From Chlorops oryzae (Eukaryota; Arthropoda; Insecta; Diptera; Chloropidae), in the NCBI GenBank assembly GCA_020466095.1, contig CM035806.1, positions 7,223,251 through 7,287,250 of the forward strand: 64,000 nucleotides of DNA, read 5' to 3'. Below the pieces are notes generated by a model. That model was not told the DNA's origin and did not search any database. It was given only the letters and a program-made list of their open reading frames with translations. Positions 1-11,347 of the stretch are shown here, in pieces (the stretch's first letter is position 1; each line of letters opens with the position of its first letter). The position numbers and the translations under genes are program-made.

Positions 1-2843
1 CTGCCTGTACTGCGCTGCGACTGCGCTGCACTTGCGCTGACGCGCTGCACTGCCTGCACTGCGCTGCGACTGCGCTGCGCTGCGCTGGCGAGCGCTGCGA
101 CTGCGCTGACTGCGCTGCACTGCGCTGGACTGCCTGGAAATGCCCTGCTCTGCGCTGCGACTGGCCTGCAATGCGCTGCACTGCCTGGACTGCGCTGCAC
201 TGCGCTGTACTGCGCTGCACTGCGCTGCACTGCGCTGCCCAAACTGCGCTGCATGCCTGCACTGCGCTGCGACTCGCTGCTCTGCGTGCACTGCGCTGCA
301 CTGGTGCACTGCGCTGCTACTGCGCTGTACTGCGTAACTGCGCTCACTGCGCTGCACTGCGTGCACTGCGTGTACTGCGTGCGACTGGCTGCTACTGCGC
401 TGCGATGCGCTGACTGCGTTGCGACTGCCTGCTACTGCGTGCGACTGCGCTGCCGGCTGCGCTTGTATGCGCTGCTACTGCGTCACTGGCTGCACTGCGC
501 TGCGACTGCGCTGCACTGCGCTGGACTGCGCTCTTCTGCGCTGACTGCGCTGCGACTCGCTGAACTGCGCTGCACTGCGCTGCACTGCGCTACTTCGCTG
601 CTACTGCGTGCACTGCGCTGCTATGCGCTGCACTGCGCTGCACTGGCGTTGCGACTGCGCTGCACTGGCCTGCCTGCGCTGACTGCGCTGCGACTCCGTT
701 TGCGACTCCGGGCCCTGCGCTGTTGCGCTGCCTGCGCTGCGACTGGCGCTCTGGCTATGCGTGCCCCTTGCGCTGCACTGCGCTGCGACTGCGCTGCTTG
801 CGCTGCGACTGCGCTGCTTCTGCGCTCCTGCGCGCGACTGCGCTGCTACTGGCGCCTGCTGACTGCGTGCGACTGCGTGTACTGCGCTGCGACTGCGCTG
901 CTACTGCGCTGCGACTGCGCTGCTACTGCGCTGCGACTGCGCTGCTACTGCGCGCTACTGCGTGCTTGCGCTGCACTGCGCTGCACTGCGCTGCACTGCG
1001 CTGCGACTGGCTGCACTGCGCTGCTACTGCGCTGCGACTGCGCTGCTACTGCGCTGCGACTGCGCTGCTACTGCGCTGCGACTGCGCTGCTACTGCGCTG
1101 CTACTGCGCTGCGACTGCGCTGCGACTGCGCTGCGACTGCGCTGCTACTGCGCTGCGACTGCGCTGCTGCCTGACTACTGCTGCTACTGCGCTGCGACTG
1201 CCTGACTGCGCTGCTACTGCGCTCTGCGCTGCACTGCGCTGCGACTGCGCTGCTATGCGCTGCGATGCGCTGCACTGCGCTGCACTGCCTCACTGCGCTG
1301 CGACTGCGCTGCACTGCGTTCGTGCGCTACTGCGCTGCGACTGCGCTGCTACTGCGCTGCGACTGCGCTGCTGCGCTGACTGCGCTGCGACTGCGCTGCT
1401 ACTGCGCTGCTACTCGCGTGCGACTGCGCTGCTACTGCGCTGCGACTGCGCTGCTACTGCGCTGCACTGCGCTGCTACTGGTGCACTGCGCTGCGCTGCG
1501 CTGCTACTGCGCTGCGCTGCGACTGCGCTGCTACTGCGCTGCGACTGCGCTGCTCTGCGCTGGACTGCGCTGCTACTGCGCTGCACTGCGCTGCGACTGC
1601 GCTGCGACTGCGCTGCTACTGCGCTGCTCTGCGCTGCTACTGCGCTGCGTACTGCGCTGCACTGCGCTGCTGACTGCGCTGCTACTGCGCTGCTACTGCG
1701 CTGCGACTGCGCTGCACTGCGCTGCACTGCGCTGCTACTGCGCTGCTGACTGCGCTGCGACTGCGCTGCTACTGCGCTGCTACTGCGCTGCGACTGCGCT
1801 GCTACTGCGCTGCGACTGCGCTGCGACTGCGCTGCACTGCGCTGCTACTGCGCTGCGACTGCGCTGCTACTGCGTTGCCTGCGCTGCGACTGCGCTGGAC
1901 TGCGCCTGCGCTGTCTGCGCTGCGACTGCGCTACTGGCGCTACTGCTGGCTGCGGTACTGCGCTGCACTGCGCTGCTACTGCGCTGCACTGCGCTGCTAC
2001 TGCGCTGCGACTGCGCTGCTACTGCGTGCTACTGCGCTGCTACTGCGCTGCGACTGCGCTGGTCTGCGCTGCTGGACTGCGCTGCTACTGCGTGGCTAGC
2101 GTGCACTGCGCTGCTACTGCGTGCGACTGCGCTGTACTGCGCTGGACTGCGCTGTCTGCGCTGCACTGGCTGGACTGCGCTGCTCTGCCTGACTGCGCTG
2201 CACTGCGCTGCTACTGCGCTGCACTTCGCTGCCTGCGTGCGACTGCGCTGCACTGCGCTGCACTGCGCTGCTACTGCCGGGGTTGGCGACTGCGCTCTCT
2301 GCGCTGGTGCCTGCTACTGCGTTGCGTCGACTGCGCTCTTGCGCTGCGCTGGCTTTAGTTTGCGCTGCACTGCGCTGCTAATCGCTGCACTGCGCTCACT
2401 GCGGATGCGCTGCACTGCGCTGCACTGCCTCCTGCGCTGCGACTGCGCTGCACTGCCCTGCGCTCGACTCCTGCGACTGCGCTGCTGACTGCGCTGCGAC
2501 TGCGCTGCTACTGCGCTGCTACTGCGCTGCGACTGCGCTGCTACTGCGCTGCGACTGCGCTGCGTACTGCGCTGCTACTGCGCTGCGACTGCGCTGCTAC
2601 TGCGCTGCTACTGCGCTGCGACTGCGCTGCTACTGCGCTGCGACTGCTGCGACTGCGCTGCTTCTGCGGCTACTGCGCTGCGACTGCGCTGCGACTGCGC
2701 TGCGTCTTGCCGCCTGTCTACTGCGCTGCGACTGCGCTGCGTACTGCGCTGCACTGCGCTACTGCGCTGCGACTGCGCCGCTACTGCTCTGCGACTGCTT
2801 TGCGACTGCGCTGCTTCTGCGCTGCTACTGCGCTGCGACTGCG
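1..2843. repeat. GC-rich 10/11-bp satellite array
   Basis: Tandem array of CTGCGCTGCGA, CTGCGCTGCTA and CTGCGCTGCA variants. The GA and TA forms often alternate, giving a 22-bp higher-order period (clearest at about 880-1180, 1330-1860 and 2490-2650). It is open at the window's left edge, so the array is longer than shown. The long open frames here, up to about 500 codons of Cys/Ala/Leu/Arg repeats on both strands, follow from the base composition and are not genes. Copies are more divergent near the left edge and around 2280-2480. Confidence 0.97.
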
Positions 2844-4391
2844 CAGTATAGCCTTCGTATAGCCTTCGTATAGCCTTCGTATAGCCTTCGTATAGCCTTC
2901 GTATAGCCTTCGTATAGCCTTCGTAAGCCTTCGTGTAGCCTTCGTGTAGCCTTCGTGTAGCCTTCGTGTAGCCTTCGTGTAGCCTTCGTATAGCCTTCGT
3001 ATAGCCTTCGTATAGCCTTCGTATAGCCTTCGTATAGCCTTCGTATAGCCTTCGTATAGCCTTCGTATAGCCTTCGTATAGCCTTCGTATAGCCTTCGTA
3101 TAGCCTTCGTATAGCCTTCGTATAGCCTTCGTATAGCCTTCGTATATGCCTTCGTATAGCCTTCGTATAGCCTTCGTATAGCCTTCGTATAGCCTTCGTA
3201 TAGCCTTCGTATAGCCTTCGTATAGCCTTCGTATAGCCTTCGTATAGCCTTCGTATAGCCTTCGTATAGCCTTCGTATAGCCTTCGTATAGCCTTCGTTA
3301 GCCTTCGTATAGCCTTCGTATAGCCTTCGTATAGCCTTCGTATAGCCTTCGTATAGCCTTCGTATAGCCTTCGTATAGCCTTCGTAGTAGCCTTCGTGTA
3401 GCCTTCGTATAGCCTTCGTATAGCCTTCGTATAGCTCTCGTATAGCCTTCGTATAGCCTTCGTATAGCCTTCGTATAGCCTTCGTATAGCCTTCGTATAG
3501 CCTTCGTATAGCCTTCGTATAGCCTTCGTATAGCCTTCGTATAGCCTTCGTATAGCCTTCGTATAGCCTTCGTATAGCCTTCGTATAGCCTTCGTATAGC
3601 CTTCGTATAGCCTTCGTATAGCCTTCGTATAGCCTTCGTATAGCCTTCGTATAGCCTTCGTATAGCCTTCGTATAGCCTTCGTGTAGCCTTCGTATAGCC
3701 TTCGTTTAGCCTTCGTTTAGCCTTCGTTTAGCTTTCGTATAGCCTTCGTATAGCCTTCGTATAGCCTTCGTATTGCCTTCGTATAGCCTTCGTATAGCCT
3801 TCGTATAGCCTTCGTATAGCCTTCGTATAGCCTTCGTGTAGCCTTCGTGTAGCCTTCGTATAGCCTTCGTGTAGCCTTCGTATAGCCTTCGTATAGCCTT
3901 CGTATAGCCTTCGTATAGCCTTCGTATAGCCTTCGTATAGCCTTCGTATAGCCTTCGTATAGCCTTCGTATAGCCTTCGTATAGCCTTCGTATAGCCTTC
4001 GTATAGCCTTCGTATAGCCTTCGTATAGCCTTCGTATAGCCTTCGTATAGGCCTTCGTGTAGCCTTCGTGTAGCCTTCGTATTAGCCTTCGTTTAGCCTT
4101 CGTATATCCTTCGTATAGCCTTCGTATAGCCTTCGTATTGCCTTCGTATAGCCTTCGTATAGCCTTCGTATAGCCTTCGTATAGCCTTCGTATAGCCTTC
4201 GTGTAGCCTTCGTGTAGCCTTCGTGTAGCCTTCGTATAGCCTTCGTATAGCCTTCGTATATCCTTCGCATAGCCTTCGTATAGCCTTCGTATAGCCTTAG
4301 TATAGCCTTCGTATAGCCTTCGTATAGCCTTCGTACAGCCTTTGTATAGCCTTCGTATAGCCTTCGTATAGCCTTCGTATAACCTTCGTAT
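2844..4391. repeat. 11-bp satellite, unit TATAGCCTTCG
   Basis: About 140 tandem copies of TATAGCCTTCG, with point variants (TGTAGCCTTCG, TTTAGCCTTCG) that occur in runs, for example at 2930-2990 and 3700-3740. Such runs suggest local unequal exchange. The junction with the GC-rich satellite is abrupt, at about 2843. The minus strand is open because the unit contains no stop in any phase there, producing an 11-residue periodic peptide. This is a satellite artefact. Confidence 0.97.
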
Positions 4392-4582
4392 AGTATTTCA
4401 TTTATATGTTTTTGAACTAGAGGTCGTAGGCGAACCTGAACAAATACGTTCATTGCAGAGCTCTTTCCGGTCCGACGGCCGGCTACGCACTGATCGAGCT
4501 CACGTATTGTCACGCTATTTATACTCTTTTCGAAATTGAGCAGAATGACTTTTTGACTCAAATAAATGATATTGTGCTCCTT
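4392..4582 (+). repeat. Repeat unit C, copy 1 (interrupts satellite)
   Basis: Non-satellite island inside the 11-bp array. It shares GGTCCGACGGCCGG and GATCGAGCTCACGT with two further copies at 5097 and 5508, and has the same order of blocks (ATGTTTTTGAAC at the start, a TATACTCTTTTC block in the middle). This copy is shortened at its right side, stopping before the block that encodes a shared C-terminal peptide in copies 2 and 3. The satellite resumes directly after it. Confidence 0.85.
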
Positions 4583-5096
4583 AATGCCTTCGTATAGCCT
4601 TCATATAGCCTTCATATAGCCGTCGTATAGCCTTCGTATAGACTTCGTATAGCCTTTTTATAGCCTTCGTATAGCCTTCGTATAGCCTTCGTGTAGCCTT
4701 CGTAAAGCCTTCGTATAGCCTTCGTATAGCCTTCGTGTAGCCTTCGTGTAGCCTTCGTGTAGCCTTCGTGTAGCCTTCGTATAGCCTTCGTATAGCCTTC
4801 GTGTAGCCTTCGTGTAGCCTTCGTATAGCCTTCGTATAGCCTTCTTATAGCCTTCGTATAGCCTTCGTATAGCCTTCGTATAGCCTTCGTATAGCCTTCG
4901 TATAGCCTTCGTATAGCCTTCGTATAGCCTTCGTATAGCTTTCGTTTGGCCTTCGTATAGCCTTCGTGTAGCCCTCGTATAGCCTTCGTATAGCCTTCGT
5001 TTAGCCTTGGTATGGCCTTCGAATAGCCTTCGAATAGCCTTCGTATGGCCTTCGTATGGCCTTCGTTAAGGCTTCGTTTAGCTTTCGTTTAGCCCT
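4583..5096. repeat. 11-bp satellite, second block
   Basis: About 47 more copies of the TATAGCCTTCG unit. Divergence rises towards the right end, where GCCTTCGAA, GGCCTTCGT and TTTAGCTTTCG variants appear. This is the usual picture at the edge of a satellite array. Confidence 0.95.
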
Positions 5097-5507
5097 CCAT
5101 TTGGATGTTTTTGAACATGAACAAACACGTGCAGTGCGGAGCTCTTACCGGTCCGACGGCCGGCAACGTACTGATCGAGCTCACGTGTTGTCACGCTATT
5201 TATACTCTTTTCAAGATTGACCAGAATGTCTTTTTGACCGCAATTAAATATTATTTTGATCTTTTATGCCTTGATGCCTGTGCCAGGGAGATATTTCCTA
5301 CAGGGTTTTCGGCAACCTTTCATTGCTGAACGTTTCCTTGGATCGTAAAGAAAATTCACAAGAAGAAATTTCCCGGAAAACTCTATATTTTCCACCTATA
5401 TGTAAATACTTTTGTATTTTCCTACCCAAAGAAATATAGCTTCCCTATATGCTCGTAAGTAGCTTTCCAATCATTCACCTCAATGACATCCCCAGAGCTG
5501 ACCTAAA
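5097..5507 (+). repeat. Repeat unit C, copy 2
   Basis: Direct repeat of the unit at 5508. It contains an open frame of about 70 codons (5105-5329) ending in the same 20 or so residues as copy 3. Over the diverged part I count about 15 base differences from copy 3, of which only about 3 are synonymous, so the frame does not look protein-constrained. No known domain is recognised. Confidence 0.85.
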
Positions 5508-5860
5508 CTCCATTTATATGTTTTTGAACAAGAGGTCGTAGGAACATGACCAAACACGTACAGTACGGTGCTATTACCGGTCCGACGGCCGGCAACGTAC
5601 TGATCGATCTCTCGTATTGTAACGCTGTTCATACTCTTTTCAAAATTGAACAGAATGTCTTTTTGACCTCAATTAAATGTTATTTTGATCTTTTATGCCT
5701 TGATGCCTGTGCCAGGGAGATATTTCCTACAGGGTTTTCGGCAACCTTTCATTGCTGAACGTTTCCTTGGATCGTAAAGAAAATTCACGAGAAGAAAATT
5801 CCCGGAAAACTCTATATTTTCCACCCATATGAAAATACTTTTCTATTTTGCATTGTATTG
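5508..5860 (+). repeat. Repeat unit C, copy 3
   Basis: Third copy of the unit, offset 411 bp from copy 2. From about 5670 to 5790 (ATTTTGATCTTTTATGCC onward) it is almost identical to copy 2. The 70-codon frame at 5546-5758 is retained but has accumulated mainly replacement changes. Confidence 0.85.
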
Positions 5861-7629
5861 TAAGGGGTGGACCCAAATTCCACAATTTTGAACCCACAGT
5901 GTTGAAATTCGGAGCAAAGCTTACTGTTGCGCCCCAAAGTTGGAAAAGTTACTATAAAGTTGTCGAATCCCCTATAGGAAATGTCACCATGACATCGATG
6001 AATCTATAAAACATAATATATTTTGTTAAAATTAAAAATATACTCGTGTTTTTTATATCAGTTAACAATTTCTATTTTATTACCTTTTACAAAAAGAATT
6101 ACATGTTTTTATTTTTGCAAAAAAAAAAAAAAAAAAAAAAAACAAATACAAATATACAATCTAAATAGGACAATTATTTTAATTCATGATTTTAGAACGG
6201 TTGGAATAGTTTAAATGTTTATTAGTAAAGTTTTCAAAAAGTCACTTTAAGCTTGCATTGGTTTTTTTTTTTTTTTTTTTTTTTTTTGGATTTTTTGTTT
6301 GTTTGTTTATTTTTTGCTTATTTTTTGTTTAGTAAAATTTCCAGACAATTCGCATTGATTTTCTTTGGCCCATCTAGAAACACAGCGTCTAGACTCTAGA
6401 GTTTATTTATTCTTTAACTTATTTTTAGTTGAATATTTTTAGTTTTGTGTTATTCGGTGCACGCGTGAGAAGATGCATTTATTAAAATTAATCATGTCTA
6501 CGTATGCAATTGCTCGAATTACTCCGCCATTTAAGTATTCACAAAGGGCAATGATTTCAACTTACAATCAATTAAGGCATAAGGCATAAGAATACAGCGC
6601 ATAAGAGGGCGGCAGTGCCAATGCGTTCATTGCCATGCTAAACGCTGATCCATCAACTGCGATGTCTTCAACGTTCCACTATGCCCGCGATTGATTGCAA
6701 TTTAAAGAGTCTTCGAAAAGTTTTCAACAAAAAGAATGTGAATATTTTCTCAACCAGAAAAGAATTTTTCGAAATGTCGACCGTAGGTACCGGACGAAAT
6801 TCGAGACCCCCGTAAACTCGTAAAAGCGTTTTTTAAGGTCTTAATGTTTCGCAGCGTTACTCTTATCAAGCGTGCACTGTATGTATTTACAAATAAATAA
6901 CCGTCGAGTAATTGATTGTTTCCATCATCGAGAGACGCCGGCACGCTATGCGCTTCCTAAATTCCCTCCGGCTTCCGAAGGTTGGTATCATAGGCGCGTA
7001 TAACGACAGATTGTGGAACAGCACCGCCTTCTTCTTGGGAAAATGCGTAGCCATCTATAAGCGGGATGTGGAAAGGAAAGCATAGAAAAAAAAAAAAAAA
7101 AAAGGAGACAATTTTAATAAATTTATTTGACATTAAAGAGAAAGATCAATGTTAGCTGGTGAATGACCGATTAAATGATCTCGAATGAAATTTTATTAAG
7201 TAGCAGCATATTCTCATGACCCCCACAGAGCACGGCTGTAAATTTTTATTCAAGGTCGAATCTAGCTGTGAAACAAGTTATTCGTAATAAAAAACAAATT
7301 TTTTTTTTTAAATCTATAAACTAGATTACCTCGATTGAAAGCCATTGAAAGAATAAAACTTGCATTCAAGAATGAGCAGTTTTTCTAAATTTTGACCTTG
7401 AAATAATATATATTTTATATATATGTATATGTATTATATATATTTTATATATATGTATGTAGATATTATATATATTTATCTGCTTGCTATTGCCTATATC
7501 GACCTGGTTTGTCAAATAATAATCATTATTATTATGTTTATTGTTATTTTTATTCAATTAGTAACGAATGTGAGATTCCAAATGACCAAATTAAATGTTA
7601 ATTCGAATTTCGAATATGTATATAATAAC
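5861..7629. other. No gene recognised; homopolymer and AT-rich DNA
   Basis: Poly-A at 6120-6142, poly-T at 6260-6287, a poly-A run at 7086-7102 and TA-rich tracts at 7409-7480. The block 6570-7070 is GC-richer than its surroundings and may be an old insertion, but both strands carry stops and no domain is recognisable. Confidence 0.6.
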
Positions 7630-7633
7630 TTAA

Positions 7634-8370
7634 GGGGGTCTTCTCATTGAGCAACTTTTTTTTCGACTTTTTTTTTTTTTGCATTTATTTATAGCTTGGG
7701 TAGTTGTGAATATGCCCCTAAAAGGATTTTTTGAAATTCGAAATAGTTAAGAGGATATAGCCTTCTTTGTCGAGCAAGATCTGCGCTAAAACGAGTAATT
7801 TTTGCGTTGCTTCAAACTTTAAACGCGTTTATCTCGAAACCACGTTTTTCGAACTGGCGGCCATGATATCTCCAGTTCAACTGAACCGATTTTCATGAAA
7901 CAAAGTGGAATCGACGCAGAATTGTCACCATTCTCGGGTGAACCTCGACCATAATTTTAAAAAATTTTTTACTATTTTTTTTTTACACTAAACTACAAAA
8001 AAAAAGCCCGAAATTGAATTTTTTTTTTGAATGGCCGCGATTTTGTCAAAAAAAAATCACGAAATTAAGCTTGAGGCTCATCCGAGAATTACATCTATAC
8101 TGATTATAACCCCGTTTTTTTTTCCATATCGGACGCTCCGGAGACCCGGAATCGTGGCCGCCGTGACGGCACCTTTTTTTTTCACCATCAACTTTGAAGT
8201 CTCATTACTTTTTGAACAGCCCACGTATCGAGGCAAAAAAAATTTTTTTATTTACTTTGAACCTTTTGTAATACAATAAATAAAAAAAGTTTTCAATTAT
8301 TCTTTGCGTTTTCAAATAAGAATTTTTTTAAAAAGGGTCCAAAAAACGGGTTTTCAATGAGAAGACCCCC
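7634..8370 (+). mobile_element. MITE family alpha, copy 1 (TTAA target)
   Basis: 737-bp element with terminal inverted repeats GGGGGTCTTCTCATTGA flanked on both sides by TTAA (7630-7633 and 8371-8374), a duplication typical of piggyBac-type transposition. It encodes no transposase, so it is non-autonomous. The 82-codon frame at 8031-8279 is shared by other copies but interrupted differently in each. Confidence 0.9.
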
Positions 8371-8374
8371 TTAA

Positions 8375-9164
8375 CTTGAGATTTCAGCCAATTTAAACTT
8401 TCAAAAAAACAACTGCAAAAATAAACTGACATTCAGTTGAGTCAAGTTGATTTGAGTTGTAATCAGTCATCGCATCGCACAGGATTGTCATAATAGAGGA
8501 TTTAACCCACTAATGTCACAATTTATTTATTTCTTTTTTTTTTCAATTAGAAATACAGATAATTCGAATGGGTAGAGAAAAAGGAATCTGAAATAATTTT
8601 GTATTTTTTTTATTTATTCGAATAGGCTGCGTCTGGAACCGGAACTAGGACTGAGAGGGTTAAAAAATTGATTTTGCTTACGTCATTCCAAGTCACAGCG
8701 AATCAGCTGACTTGAATTTTGCTTTTGAGTGAGAAGAAATGATTCTCATCGTATCCATTTTACGATAATTGAAGTTAAAATACGTTACTTTTTGCTAGCG
8801 GCTGCCCATTAATCACGTAAGCATAAAAGGGGGAGGGGCAGTCGAAAAATCTTACGCTTGCTTATATTGGATGTCTGATTTATACTTTTGTATGTATGCT
8901 TACAGGGGAGTTGAAAAATTGTCAAAATCTCCCTTACATAATTAATGGACAGTAACATTCAGCAATCTATCCATACTTTGTAACCATGGCATACGAAGTC
9001 TAGCACGACGCCTATAATTCTCATTTTGTTCATAAAACGGGACACATAAGACTCGCAGAATTTCTGTAAAGTTTTCAGGACGGGCAGATGGCAAGATGTG
9101 TCTGTTTTATGTCGTTAGTGCTTGAGGTCTATCGATAATTTCGACAATCGATTAGTTCGATAGT
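8375..9164. other. No gene seen
   Basis: AT-rich unique-looking DNA. From about 8985 it resembles the DNA at 10195 and 52325 (ACGCCTATAATTCTCATTT, then GGGACAC), so the right part belongs to the dispersed repeat that also makes up the CGATA element. Confidence 0.5.
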
Positions 9165-9436
9165 TAGAGCTGGAGAACTATCGATAGCTGCGACCATCGA
9201 TAGTATTATATGAAGATATATTTTAGAATTTAAACTAATTTCATTGGCAAATTATTAGTGATTTCAATCAAGCATATTTGAGCTGTTAAACATTTAAATA
9301 TCAATCATTTGAAAGTTTTAAATTTAAAAAATAATGGTAGTCCTACAATAGTTAAATAAAATAATGTGCATAAGTATCCCTCCTCATTTAATATCACGCG
9401 GTAATATTCAAGAAGCCGAATTTTAAAACCTTTCTT

Positions 9437-9971
9437 CAGTGTTGGGCATTTTACACCAATTTGTAATTGTCTACGTGTCGACGTAGACAATCACGTAAAC
9501 AATGTAGACAATGGTGTAGACAATGTAAACAATGTAAACAATATAGAAAATAGTGTTGACAATATGTGTCTTTAAAATATGTACCTCTATTGAAAAAAAA
9601 GAGAATACGAACAGATATTTTCCTGCGTTTTTAAGAACATTACCAGCAAAATTTCAAACGTACTGCTGTTTCTTCCCAATTATTTTGCATTTCGCTTCGT
9701 TCAGCTAGAATTCTTCGGATTTTAATTGAAATTCGTATCAATAGCTGCTACTTATATTTACAATACGTTTTGGGAATTATGAAGCAGTCAACACTATCAG
9801 CAGTCGAATTTTTTTATCAGTATCGAATTTTTTAAATGGTTTTTTCTAAATTGTCTACATTGTCTACATTGTTGACATTGTTTACGTAGAAAAATTGAAT
9901 TGTTTACCTACATTGTCTACATGTAGAAAATCGTGTAGACAATGTATATGTAGACAATTCGCCCAACACTG
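9437..9971. mobile_element. hAT-type MITE nested in CGATA element
   Basis: 535-bp insertion with inverted ends CAGTGTTGGGC and GCCCAACACTG. An exact 8-bp duplication CCTTTCTT flanks it (9429-9436 and 9972-9979). The related copy at 52100-52115 has the uninterrupted site AAAACCTTTCTTACTC, so this is a true empty-site comparison. The interior at 9470-9560 and 9850-9960 consists largely of GTAGACAATG and its complement. Confidence 0.92.
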
Positions 9972-10246
9972 CCTTTCTTACTCAATTCTCCATACTTTGT
10001 AACCAGCACTGATGTATTTTGGTGACTCTTTTCCCTTGAATATTAAAAAAAAATCCCTTTATTTCTGTTTCCTTTAGGAAAGTGATCAGTAAAAATCCCT
10101 TGTACTTATTTGAAGTGATTTTTGCTTAAAAGCAATATCGAAAAAAATCCCTCAAAGCGCAAAAAAAACCCTCGTTCTGGCATCAGTAAATTGAATAAAA
10201 TTTTAGCATGACGCCTATAATTCTCATTTGGTTTGTAAAATGGGAC

Positions 10247-10700
10247 CACGCCCACTTTTCCATTTTTTTTTTTGAAATTTTAATCGGAGGCTTAAATATG
10301 TTATACACTATATGGCTACAAAGGAAGCATAAGTGCCAAATTTCAAGTCACATTTGAATTTCGGTTGTAGGGGACAATTTTCGATAAACGCCCTTCTGTC
10401 ACGCCCACTTTTAAAATTTTTGGAAATCGTATTACTTGTCTTGAAACACGTTCAAATATCAAATTTCATTAAAATATGTTCAAAAACTTCGATTTTAAAG
10501 CAGTTTTTGTGATTTTCATAACAGACCCTAGTACTGGAGGTACCCCTAAAAATGGTCCGATCGGGTCCATTCTTGAACTTGTTCTTACTCATGTCGCCGT
10601 GAGCACGCATACCAAATTTTGTCAAGATAGCTCAACTCCTTCGATAAGATAACTGATCATTTCTATATATATTTTGTATGTATTTTCCAAAAAATATTAT
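10247..10700 (-). mobile_element. DINE-1-like Helitron fragment (internal)
   Basis: Matches the internal part of the elements at 38573 and 60967: shared CTAGTACTGGAGGTACC, AATGGTCCGATCGGGTCC and CTCAACTCCTTCGATAAG. Orientation is reversed relative to the 38573 copy. It lies inside copy A of the CGATA element; copy B lacks it. The diagnostic ends are missing. Confidence 0.75.
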
Positions 10701-11347
10701 GGAGCGGCCCCACTGTGCGACGTGATGAAGCAAGAGCGTGTGAAGCTTGTCTTATTTAAAGGCTCGATAGAGGTGGGGGAGCTATCGATATTTTGATAAT
10801 CGATAGTTTCGATAGTTGATAGCTTCCAAAATCGATAGTTTTAACAATCTATAGGTTCAGTAATCGATTATTTTAATAATCTATAGGTCCGATAATCGAT
10901 TTTTTTCCAATAATTGATAGGTTAATTAATCGATAATCGATATTTCAACAGCCAATAGTTTCTTTAATCGAAAGTCAAAATTATCGATAGGTTCAAAAAC
11001 CGATAGTTTCAATGATCGATCTTTTCAGCACTCGATATTTCCAATAATAGTTCCTAGAATCGATATTTTCGATTGAAGATAAATTTTAAAATCGATAATT
11101 TTGTTAATCGAAAGAAGAATTTTCGAGCGGCGCTAGCCCACTATCTAAATAAAGTCAATTTTAGGAATCTGTCCATTTTAAAAAGAAGAAAGCCCTCTGT
11201 CACCGCCGGTACCACCTTTCGAATGCTAAAGTAAATGTCCATGAGTCAAAACTATCGATAGTCTTCAAAAACCATCGATGTTTTCGATAGTTTAAAACCA
11301 TCAATAGTATCGATAGTGCTAACGATTGTCTTCGATTTTCAGCGCTA

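Larger units (their letters stand above)
9165..11347 (+). mobile_element. CGATA-rich hAT-type element, copy A (with insertions)
   Basis: Starts TAGAGCTGGAGAACTATCG and ends with a decayed inverted version (TTTTCAGCGCTA). Apart from two insertions (9437-9971 and about 10247-10700) it aligns along its length with the intact copy at 51809-53077. The interior at 10760-11110 and 11250-11330 is packed with ATCGAT and CGATAG motifs. No 8-bp duplication is left here, in contrast to copy B. Confidence 0.8.

Noticed and set aside
140..2488. Very long open frames (up to about 500 codons) on both strands
   Set aside because: They are translations of the 10/11-bp GC-rich satellite; composition is restricted to Cys/Ala/Leu/Arg/Asp and all frames are open.
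4082..4561. 159-codon minus-strand frame with an 11-residue repeat (YEGYTKAIRRL)
   Set aside because: An 11-bp unit without stops on that strand automatically gives an 11-residue periodic peptide; the frame ends where the satellite does.
2844..5096. Direct repeats resembling a CRISPR array
   Set aside because: Units are contiguous 11-mers without spacers, in a fly genome; it is satellite DNA.
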